A DNA stretch of 64,000 bases from Malania oleifera. Its lineage: Eukaryota; Streptophyta; Magnoliopsida; Santalales; Ximeniaceae. Positions 1 to 12,000 of the stretch are shown here, piece after piece. Made by a program: the position numbers and the translations under genes. Every line of letters starts with the position of its first letter. Position 1 is the first letter of the stretch. The notes under the pieces were generated by a model. It saw only the letters and a program-made list of their open reading frames with translations, was not told the DNA's origin and did no database searches. Where the stretch lies: the NCBI RefSeq assembly GCF_029873635.1, contig NC_080420.1:123636719-123700718 (forward strand), given 5' to 3'.

Positions 1-3000
1 TGGTTCAGAAAACGATCATCCTAAGGAGTTCCCAGAGAAACAGGTTTTTTGGTTCTTTTCTAAGTTGGTTTTTCTGCATAAATGTGATTTTATGCTTTAG
101 TAGATATCCATCTCCCTACATGAAGATGTTTTTGGGTTCTGTTTTTTCCTTTTCAAACTAAAATGGTCCAGAAATGAGTATTTTCTTTTTGGTTATCTGT
201 TAGTGTAAGGTCTATTGGTGGTAATGCCAAAAGCTTGGCTTCAAATCTCCTTGTGAATTTGAATGCTAATTGTCCTTCAACCCTGATCTACTGGTTGCCT
301 ATCTTAAAAATTTCTCTTTCAATTGTACTTCAAAATCAAACGTAGTAACTATTAAGCTTTGATGATCATTAACCACAGTGACAAGGATTACTATTTTACA
401 TTTTACAAGCTGCGTAAGTTTCTTTTTAGATTGCTTTACTTAATAAATGTAATGAAATTTCCCGCAGTGCTTTGTTGTGTTTGTTCTTGAACATGGCGGC
501 CAAGATCTTGAAAGCTTCGTGCTCTTGAATTTCAATGAAGCAAGAAGTTTGTTGGTTCAGGTGAACTGCAGATCCTCTTGATATTTCAGTCCAGTTTACA
601 AAATCTATTGTTGTATAACTATTGTTGCTGCACTCATTCCTTGTGCAATGCAGGTTACTGCTGCCTTGGCTGTGGCAGAAGCTGCATACGAATTTGAACA
701 CCGGGATCTGCACTGGTTAAGTTGTCATGCAACATAAGGTTGTAATGGGGCTTTGCTTTGCATGACTGCCCATTTAGAATATTCTTTTTTTGTCACAGGG
801 GGAACATCCTTCTAAGTCGTAAAGAGTCTGAAACATTACAATTCACCCTTGAGGGAAGGCACTTGTCCATAACCACATTTGGACTGTTCATATCAATAAT
901 TGACTTCACCCTATCCAGAATTAATACCGGTAAATATTTGTGCATTTGAAACTTGTAATTATTATAATATGCCACATCTGAGGTCAACTCTTTGTTGCTG
1001 ATTCATCATGCTGAACAAGCTTTCTTTGTGAACAGGAGAAGACATACTTTTTCTCGACTTATCTGCAGATCCAGAACTATTTGAGGGTCCAAAAGGGGAT
1101 AAACAAGTAAGAAAATGCAAAATAAGTTGTAAACATTTTTAAGTATTCCATTTTTCGCTCTTGCACCAAACTGATGTCCAATATTATCTGCAGTCAGATA
1201 CATATCGCAAGATGAAGGAGATAACTGAAGACTACTGGGAAGGAAGGTATAACTGCTGACATCTTAATACTCCATTTTGTACAAATTCAACGTAGCTAAG
1301 CTCTATTTTTGACATCCCAATTACAAATTTTATAACTAAAATGCTGATGGAATAATTGCACTGCACTGGAATTATGAGAATGAAACTATGCAAGAGAAAT
1401 CATGTACAATGCTATCTTGATAATCGTATCTTAGGTAACCTAGGAAACAAACATAAATATAATTATGAACTTGAAACTATCCAAAAGATAAAAACATCCT
1501 CACAAAAAATTACTTTCTCTCACCCCTTCACCAGTGCAAATAACATTGAGGATTTGCCAAGTAGAAACTGGGAACTTTGCTGTCACGTGAGACTGAAGAA
1601 ATCTGCAAGTGATGGTACCTAGTTGAAGTTTTTGATGAACCAAAATAGTAATTAAACCGAATGTGCTTCCTGTGCTCATGGAAGACATATATTTAGCAAT
1701 CTGAATGGCACTCTTGTTCTCTCAATATAATCATTTCTCTCAATATAATCATGTTGTGCAAATCAAATACAGCAAAGCAGATAACCCCGTAGCAGAAAAA
1801 ACAAAAATAAACGCAGAGAGAACACTTAGATTTGTGTGGTTGAAGTTTGAAGCCTTTGTACATGGGTAAGAGATTAGAGAATTTCACCACGAATCAAGCA
1901 GTACAGTGGGGCTGCCCCTGCACCCATGGAAAATTCTTGTGTAGCAGCAAACATTAAAAAGTGATCGTGGGCACCTGTGCCCTTTCCCTCAGCCAGTTGT
2001 GTCTTCAGCTGTGCTCAACTTGGTAAAGGCACCATATTAGTAGGCTTAAGGATAGGAATTCAGTATACCCCCAACAAATCTAGTAGGAATAAGAGAACCA
2101 CCTAGAAAATACATGCACCAAAAAATTGTTTTTTGCATTTACGAGGAATAGAGAACCACCTAGAAAATACATTAAAGGCTACTTGTAGACTTGTAATAAT
2201 AAATATCCCCAGCCCAAATTTTTGCATCACTAACCTGCGAAAATTTGTCCCTCATGTAATGTAGGATGTGGAATAACACAGCACATTGAGTAGTCCTAGG
2301 TTAAAAAACAAACTAACAACATGAAAAATATAAACTATATTAGGAAGGTAAACTAAGCATCCAACTAACTAATCGCAGAGGATAGAATAATCTAATAAAA
2401 TATCATCAGAGTGAGAAATGTTGCATAGAGCACCATGGGAGTCTCGACCATCAGCCAACCTGGCATGCATAAGTATCTTTTGTGCATACTTGGATTGAGC
2501 CATAAACATATATTTTAGGAGAAGGAACCTTAATACCCTGAAAATAATGAAGCGGACCAAGTCCATCTCAAAAGCATGCAAAATGCCATTTCACGTCCTC
2601 AATGCCTGCAATATTAGGACTGGTTATTATCATATCATATACATACGATAAGAGAATCAATCCATCTTCATAGTGAGGAACATAGAGAGAGGGATCATTT
2701 GGGAAACTACAAACTGAAGACGATCACACCAAGTTGCAGGAGCTTTTTTAAGACCATAAAGAGCAAGAGGCCAATGACACATTGTTAACACCCATATTTA
2801 GGATGGTTCTTGGCTGAGTGGATCATATCATGCTCTTATTGACCAATGAGAATCTTACTGGTCAAGAATAATTTGCATGGTGGAATAGCTTTCGACAACA
2901 ACATATATGTGATAATCTTCAGGACTTGACCAAAATTCGATGGTGATTTTATCGGCTTGTTCACCTGTCATTCTGTTCTACAAATTGTATTTGCACAGCG

Positions 3001-6000
3001 GAATATCAATGTAGCAAACAATGAAAACCAAATATAGAACACACCCACGCAATATATATGAAAGCAAATAAAACAACACAAAGAATTACGTGGTTCGGCA
3101 ATGCCTACATCCACGGGAGCAATCGGAAAAGTATTTTACTATCTTGGTGTCAAAAGACACTTACAATGATCTTCTTATAATGCAGATACACCCAGAATAG
3201 TGTATATATAAAGTTCCCAAAGGATTTCCCTCCAAATCCCAACCAACTTAACGTCCCCCTTTCAAAATTCAAAAATCTGCGTTGAGTCCCCAAGCCAAAC
3301 CGTTGACAAACTAGACCAAACCGTCGACAATTTCAGAAGAAATGTAAATTGTCTGAATTCAATTGCCAAACCGTCGACGGTACTAGCTAAACCGTCGATG
3401 GTTTCCCTGCCGCTCCTCGGCACTTTGATTTTCCACTATGTCTTCTCTTTGTATATGCTTCCCATTAAGTATATGAACCACATATCACAACAATCTCCAC
3501 CTTGGCAAGTATACGCCCTTTAGGAGAATCCGAAAACATAGCCTGCTACTCCACCTCGAACTTGGGACATTAGGTTTGGACCGTCTCCTTTCTAGCACTT
3601 GGAGACATGAAGCAAGTCCAAGTAATGCTTGAACTTTTCAGTGGTAATTGGTTTTGTCAAGACATCCGCTGCGTTCTCAAATGTGTGAACTTTCTCAAGT
3701 ATAAGTTCATCTTGAGAAATCAACTCTCAGATCCTGTGGAACCTTACATCAATGTGTTTGGTTCTAGCATGATACACTTGGTTCTTCGCCAAATAGATGA
3801 CGCTCTGATTGTCACAACGCTGCACAACTCCACCTTGTTGTATACCCAACTCCTTGACCAAACCAGTAAGCCATAACGCTTCCTTTGCAGTTTCGACGAC
3901 TACCATATATTCAGACAAAGGTGTAGACAATGCCACTAGGGATTATACAATGGACCTCCAATAGATGGGTCCTCCCGCAAGGGTGAATACATAATGATGT
4001 AGGACGGGTAAGGGTGACCTAGTCATACGGTTCAACCCTCACAAGGACATGCACTCTATACACTTTAAATTAAGAATTTAATTATCCGAACATAAACACA
4101 ATAAACCAGAGGACATTTCACATGTTTTGGGATTTTGAAAGGGTGTATGATGTTGTTTTGAAATAAGTCCCAATTGGTTCTTTCACAAAGGAATCAAGTT
4201 AAATGCGAAAAATATGCTATTTCAATATTTCAAGAATGTAGTTCTATGTTAGCACAATAATATTCCACAATTGATTTAGACTAGCAAGCAATAATATTGA
4301 AAGTCCTAGGATTTATATATGCTATTCAAGTTTTGGAATTTCAAGATTTCAGGCAAAGGGTTTATCAAATATAAAAGTGCAGAATTTGAAACTAAGGTTT
4401 TAGTAATTGCAGGGGCTGTAAGATATAATAGAGGTTCAAATAGAAACTGATGTTACCACAAAAGTCTATGGATGCTTGACGTTGTTCAACACGCAGTGGG
4501 ATCACACCTGGAGTCCTTTGTGCAAGCTTGTGAATACCAATAATGAACACAACAATGCAGTGAAATGATGATGGTGGCCGTGTGGTGATATGAAAGTGCT
4601 GGCCGTGTGGATGTAACTTTGGTGGAGGTCGTGTGGATGTAACTGTGGTGGAGGTTGTGTGGATGAAAGGGAGGAGATGGAGATGGAGTTACTGGATAGA
4701 TAGTGGTCTCTCACCACCTGATCTCCAGAGAGAACAATGTAGCCTCACACTACACAATCAGAAGATTGGACAAGCTTTCAAGCTCAACAATGGAATTCTA
4801 TTCAATATTCAAACTTAGCTTTTGTTCTTACAATGAAGGGATATATATAGCTAGTATGGGGGGACAAAGCATTAACAAGCTTAGCTAGCATGGGGGGACA
4901 AAGACATTAAACAACTAACAATTCCCACACAAGTATGGGAAACACAAATAATAAAGACACCAACTTACTAGACACATTAATTACCCTTACAAGTTACTAA
5001 CAAAATAAATGCTCCAACTTACAAGACATATTAAAGACTCCAATACAAATTACTAACACACACAACTTACTAAGAACACAACTTACTAAATATTCACATG
5101 CAAGCAAGCTAAGTTGACTTAGACTTATTTAAACTTTAAATATGAACATATGTCAAAGAAGGGGGTCCAAATCCGTGTGGGGCTCAATAAAGCCATGTGG
5201 GACCCACAAGGTTGTGTGGGGCCCACTTTGGTATTGAACTCGTACTTACTTCGGCATCTCAATTTGGGTCTTTCTCACACTGAAAAGTCTTCAAGCATTA
5301 TCAAAATAATCATGAGTTGCTGTGGACATTTGGAGGTCATCCATGTGTCAGCATATCAGCTAAGGAAATGTGGACATTGGGAGGCCATTCACGTATCACA
5401 ACATCTGAAAATAAAATAGGTAGGGCATGCTGATCCCTATCGCATAGCCCGTTATTAGCACCAACAAATCCCACAACTAATGGACTATTTTGTTGCTTGC
5501 CAAACATGATGTCATAATTAGAAGTACCCCGTAAGTATTTGAAAATTCATTTGTCGACTTCCCAATACTGTCTACCCAGATTAGCGAGAAATTTACTTGC
5601 CACACTTATTGCATGTGTTGAGTCTGGTCTTGTACACACCATGACATACATTCAACTCCTTACAACACCAGCATAAGGGACCTTTAACATGTTCCGGATT
5701 TCATCATCCACCCTTGGGCATTCAGAGGTAGACAATTTAAAGTGATTCGTTAGAGGTGTACATACTGGTTTAGCATCAGCCATGCTGAACCTTTCCAACA
5801 CCTCTACATAATCGTCCCGAGATAACCACAACCTCCGTACAGTTCTGTCCCGGTGAATCTCCATCCCAAATACCTTCTTGGCTAAGTCAAGATCCTTCAT
5901 GTCAAACTCTTTATGCAACAGATCCTTTAATTGATTTACCCAAGTTAAATCTTTCGCAACTATTAGCATGTCATCAACATACAGCAATAAGAAAATGAGA

Positions 6001-9000
6001 GAACCATCATCAAAGTTCTTCACATATACGCAACAATCATACTCACACCTCCTGTAGCCTGTCCGGATCATATGGAAATCAAACCGTTTGTACCATTGCC
6101 TAGGAGACTGTTTCAGCCCATAAAGAGACTTCTTTAACTTACAAACTAAGTGTTCTTGCCCGGGTTGACTGAATCCCTCCGGCTGTACCATATAGATTTG
6201 CTCTTCCAAATCACCATGGAGAAATGCCGTCTTCACATCCATTTGTTCCAAATATAGGTCATAATGAGTTACTAATCCCAACACCACCCTGATGGAAGTG
6301 TGTCGGACCACAGGTGAGAAGATTTCATCATAATCTACTCTATTCTTCTGTGAGTACCCTTTCGCCACTAACCGTGCCTTGATTTTCTCTCCTTCATTTT
6401 CTAAAATTGCTTCCTTTTTCCTATATAGCCATTTGTGACCTATCGCCCTCTTCCATCTGGAAGCTCCACCAAATTTCAAGTCTAATTCTTAATGCTGCGA
6501 CTCCATATCCTCAATCATAGCATCCATCCACCTACCTTTCTCCTGACCGTGCACTACCTCTTGAAAAGTAGTTGGATCCTTGCAACTGATATTGAAAGCA
6601 TAAGATACCAGATTATCAAATCCATACATAGGCGGTGGTTTGATAGTGCGTCTGGATCTTCGTATAGGAACACTGTCAACTTGCTAGTTTCCCGAGCTAG
6701 TATTCCCTGCAACAGGGGGACCAAGATCATTGCCCTTAGTTTCTAACTCCACCTACACAACATGCTCATCTCTGCTCCAATTTTCTGGCTCCTATTTCTC
6801 TTCATCAAATTCTTGAGTACGCTTCACCATAGCTTTCTCATCGAAAACTACATCCCTACTGATCACCACCTTGTTTGTCATTGGATCCCATAGCTTGAAC
6901 CCCTTCACACCCTTTTGATACCCCCAAAAAGATGCAGCGTCTAGACTTTGTGTCAAGCTTTGATCTCTCCTCACCTGATACGTGCACATAGGTTGGACAA
7001 CCGAATACCTTTAATCTGGAATAGTCTACTGCATTTCTCGTTCATACCTCCTCTGCCACTTTTCCCTCTAGTGATGCCCTTGGCAATCGGTTTACCAAGA
7101 AATAAGGCATATTAACTGCCTCGGCCCAAAAGTTCTTAGTTGGCTTTGCACTTAGCTTGAGACACCGAGCTCTCTCAACTAGAGTTTGGTTCATCCTTTT
7201 AGCCACACCATTTTGTTGAGGTGTCCATCTAACAGTGAAATGTCTCCTAATGCCCTACTGCTCACAAAACTCCATGAACCTAGAATCAGCGTACTCGATC
7301 TGAGGTATTTAATTCTCCTCCCTGTTTGGTTTTCCACTTCAACTTTCCACAAATTAAACCTGAAAAACATATCCGACTTGTGCCGCATGAAGTACACCCA
7401 AACCTTCCGTGAGTAGTCGTCAATAAAACTCACAAAATAAATATGCCCTCCCCGTGATGCTACTCTCACCGGCCTCTAAACATCATAGTGTTTGTAGTCA
7501 AGAATACCTTCCGTCTTGTATATAGTTGTTTTAAACTGCACCTTGCTTTGCTTCCCAAGAACACAAAACTTGTAGAAGTTCAGCTTGCATGTTTTCATAC
7601 CCTCCAAGAGCTCCTTTTGTAAAGTTCTTTAATACCATGCTCACCTATATGCCCTAACCACATATGCCATAAGACGGTGCCATCAAATTCAGAATCTACG
7701 GCCCCAACTCCACCTACAACTGTAGTGCCCAGCAATGCATAACTGTTTCCATCTAACTTTTGCCCTTTCATCACTGTTAGATTGCTTTTGCACACCTTCA
7801 TAACTCCACTTTCGAACTTGTAACTGAATTCATTACAGTCCAAAGTGCCTAATGAAGTTAGACTCTTTTGTAGGTTTGAAATATGTCTTACATCACATAG
7901 AGTTCTTACAACACCATCAAACATTTTAATTCGTACATTTCCTATTCTAATGATCTTACATGAAACATCATTGCCCACAAGAACTGAACCTGAATTTACC
8001 AACGTGTAAGTGCTGAACCACTATTTATTTGGAGTTATGTGGTAAGAACATGCTGAATCTAGGATCCAAGAGTCCGTAAGGCGATCCGACCCCTATGAAA
8101 CTAAAAGTATGTCACCATCATTGCATTCTGAATTTCCTTCTTCAACTACATTTGCTTTTGAAGTGCCTTCTTACTTTTTAGCATTCCCTTTCTTCCATTC
8201 CGGACACTCCGATTTTGTGTGCCCCTTTTTATCGCACTTAAAACACCAGATATCCTTTTTTCTTGGATTGATATCGAGATTTTTGACTCTATCCATTTTT
8301 GAATTTTCCTCTCCCACGTTCATGGTTACCCTTCACCACAAGCCCATCACTATGTGAAATTACGTCATTGACTTACTTTCTTTGATGAAAGCCCAGCAAC
8401 GAGCTTGTCTCCTCTTCCAAATTTAGGGTATCTTTACCCATGTCGAAGTCATAACTGAGTTCACACATGCGCGTGAGATGTTGGCAGGGAATTTAGTAGC
8501 ATTAGCGCCTTGTCATCTTCCTCGAATTTCACATGAACCCGCATTAAATCACTTATGATTTGATTGAATACGTTGATGTGTTGGTTCAAATCCGAACCCT
8601 CCACCATCTTAAGCCAATATAGCTTAAGAAAGAGTTTATTCGTAAGAGAATTAGACATGTACCGACTTTAAAGCTTTTGCCATACAGCTGTAGGAGAATC
8701 CTCTTCCATGACATGATACAACACGTCATTTGTCAGACACAGTCTGATACTAGCCACCGTTTTTGCCTTCAATTCCTTCCAATTTGCCTCATTAATGCCT
8801 TTCGATTGAACACCATACAAGGCCTTCACCATGCCTTACTGCACAAGCAAATCCTTCACCCTTCTTTGCCATAAACCAAAGTTACCGGTTCCATCAAACT
8901 TAACAATGTCAAATTTTGCAAACGAAGTACCCGAAGCCATTACAACAATGCTCTTATACCAATTTGTTGTATGAATTGTATTTGCATTGCGGAATATCAA

Positions 9001-12000
9001 TGTAACAAACAATGAAAACCAAATACAGAACACACCCACGCAATATTTATGAAAGCAAATAAAACAACACAAGGAATTATGTGGTTCGACAATGCCTACA
9101 TCCACGGGAGCAATCGGCAAAGTACTTACTATCTTGGTGTCAAAAGACACTTACAATGATCTTCTTACAATGCAAATACACCCAGAACAGTGTATATATA
9201 AAGTACCCGGAGGGTTTCCTTCCAAACCCCAACCAACTTAACGCACCCTTTTCAAAATTCAAAAATCTGTGCTGAGTCCTCGAGCCAAACTATCGACAAT
9301 GTCAAACAGAATGTAAATTGTATGAATTCAGTTGCCAAATCATTGACGGTTTTCTTGCTACTCAACACTTTTGATTTTTCTCTATGTCCTCTTCTTGTAT
9401 ATGCTTCCCATTAAGTATATAAGCCACATATCACACCACATTCAACCAAGAATGCATGGTGGCCAAGTAATCTCCCACCAAGCTTGTTAGAATGCAAATT
9501 AGAGGTAATGCTTTTTCATGTCGTGTGGTCGTATACTCGGGCACATAGATACTTGAGTGAGTCGTTGAAATTCAGCCATGCAAAGAAGATGTTAAATGGT
9601 GGTTTACTAGGCCAAGCATTTAAGCTTGGCAATTTGCATGGCAAATTGTATTCGGTCAATAGGAATTGTTTTGGATATTTTCACTGGTAAACCAGCCAAC
9701 CTAAAGAGATTGTGTATGACTTGTCAATTGGATTAAATACCTCTCTCTGTGAGGGTTCTTGTATTATATAGCAAATAGAAACGTCAATTACAAGGCTGAA
9801 AATCAGCAATTACAGCCATCTAGGAGACTAAATAAGGCAATTACAATCAGCCTATTAATTATAAAATATCAACTACAATCAGCCTATTAAAGTTATGTCA
9901 TAATTAGAGAGACTAATTATGGCACCGTATCTGACTAACATCCCCCCCTCAATTTGATGCTGACCGATCCAAAAGCATCAATTTGCCCACAAGGAACTGA
10001 TGGCGCCGTCGTGTCATAGGCTTCGTGAAGACATCAGCTATTTGGTGGTGAGTAGAAACCTGAAGCAGAGATATAATTCGAGTGTCCAAGGCTTCTTGAA
10101 TAGAATGACAGTCTACTTCAATGTGCTTTGTACGCTCATGATAAACAGGATTAGCAACTATTTGAATGGCACTAGTATTATAGGAGTAGAATCAGATAAA
10201 GAAAAACCAAGCTCAGCTAGAAGCCCACGAAACTAGACAATCTCAGAACATGCAGTAGACTTTGCTCGATATTCGGATTCAAAAGAGGATTTAGAAACAC
10301 GAGCTTGTTTCTTACTTTTCCAAGAGATCAATGAATCACCAAGAAACATGCACCAACTCGTGACAAACCGTCGAGTATCAGAATATCCGGCCCAATCCGC
10401 GTCACTATAAGCGACAAGGCAAAGGGGAGAGCTAGTTGGAAAGAACAACCCACAACCAAGTGACCCCCGAAGATATCAAATAATACGACAAACGGCAGCT
10501 AAATGAAGGTGGCAGGGAGTTTGCATAAACTGATTAACCTGCTAGACAGCGAAGGAAATATCAGGCCGAGTAATACTCAAATTGTTCAAGCTCCCTACCA
10601 ACTATTGGAACACAGTGGGATCAGAAAGAAGATCACCCTCCTCACTTTGATATTTCACATTGATCTCCATAGGAGTATCTACCGAAGGCGAATCTTGAAG
10701 GCTGACTAGCCCAATCAAATCTTGGGTATATTTGCATTGATTCAAGAATATACTTGGAGAATTTGTGTGCACTTCCAAACCCAAAAAATATGTAAGAGGA
10801 CCATGATCTTTCATATGAAAAGAAGCCTGAAGATTTTGCTTAACATCAATCAAGTTGGAGTCAGTGCCAATAAGGACAATATCATCCACATGTATAAGTA
10901 AGAGAACGAGACCAGTCAGAGTCTTGCATAGAAACAAAGAAGAGTCATATTGGCTTTGAACAAAGGAGAGACGAAGCAAAGTAGACCTGAATTTTTCAAA
11001 CTACGCTCGGGGAGCCTATTTTAAGCCATAAAGAGATCGCCTTAACTTACATACCGTGGAAGACGAAGAAGAAAACAAACCCAGATGAGGACTCATGTAA
11101 ATGTCCTCTTTGATATTACCATGAAGAAAAGCATTTTCTACGTCCATCTAGTGAAGTGGCCAGCCTTGGGAAGTGGCAATTGAAAGAATCTTACGCACTG
11201 TAGTCATCTTTGCCACAGGAGCAAATGTCTCCTCATAGTCCACCCTATATTCTTGCCTGTTTCCAAGTGCAACTAAGCGTGCCTTGTACTTGTCTAGAGT
11301 CCCATCAGAGCGGAGCTTAACCGAGAAAACCCATTTACAACCAATGGCTTTAATAGTAGAGGGGCAAGAAACAATATCCCAGGTATGATTGTCCTGAAGA
11401 GCCTGAAGGTCTGCATCCATTGCCTTTCGCCAACATTCATGTTTAATAGCCTCCAGAAAGCATGTAGGAATGGAAATAGAGGACAAAGTAGTGTTAAAAG
11501 AAGTGTGGTAATCATCATACCGATCGGGAGGATGTGATACTCGGGTCGATCGTCGAGGACCTGGCTTAGGAGGAATGGGAGAACTAATCAGACCTGTCTT
11601 GGATGTCATGTCAATCTCAGGAGAAGTCGTCGGAATAGTTTGAGATGAAGGGTCAGTAGAATTCACATACAATTCTATTCTTATTATCATTTCTTACATG
11701 TCCACGTGAAACAGATGTATATATCAACGTAAATCTTACCCAAAAAAATAAAAATACCCTTACAATTTATGCACACACAATACAATATTTTGTCACAATA
11801 TAAAGCCTTCATGTTGCTTCATGTATTATCATCTAAGCCGATATCAAATATATCTACCTTGAGTCTTTAATTTGTTCAAACAAAAAGACTTAAATTTCTT
11901 GCATGAAACTTGGTAATTTTAGATATACTAAACTTTCTCTAGAATAATATTTTGACATTGGATTGCACTTTGAAATTTAAATAGCCTGGTTTACTAGAAC

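Larger units (their letters stand above)
2974..9438 (-). mobile_element. Full-length Ty1/copia retrotransposon (dead), antisense inside HASPIN intron
   Basis: Two similar LTRs bound the element (2974-3492, 8965-9438), each with TG...CA ends on the minus strand. A perfect 5-bp target duplication CATTC lies at 2969-2973 and 9439-9443. Inside, read on the minus strand, are a primer binding site for initiator Met-tRNA, gag with a CCHC knuckle, protease-like region, integrase, RT and RNase H: the copia order. A polypurine tract (AAGGTGGAGAT) lies next to the 3' LTR at about 3493-3503. Stops and frameshifts break every domain, and a separate 1.4-kb insertion (about 4004-5419) splits RNase H. The LTRs differ by many substitutions and length changes, so the insertion is not recent. 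Confidence 0.93.
9711..11690 (-). mobile_element. 5'-truncated Ty1/copia element
   Basis: Minus strand. The 3' side is intact: RNase H, a polypurine tract GAGGGGGGGAT at 9941-9951, then an LTR starting TGTTAGTCAGATACGG at 9940. The other side ends in the linker before RT at about 11690, with no integrase, gag or second LTR. The LTR's far edge (about 9711) is an estimate from the position of a TGTGTATGAC start. It is antisense to HASPIN, like its neighbours. Confidence 0.8.

Noticed and set aside
3943-3950. CACTA motif as the start of an En/Spm DNA transposon
   Set aside because: The copia RNase H frame continues through it, and the real break is at about 4003; no matching TAGTG end was found.
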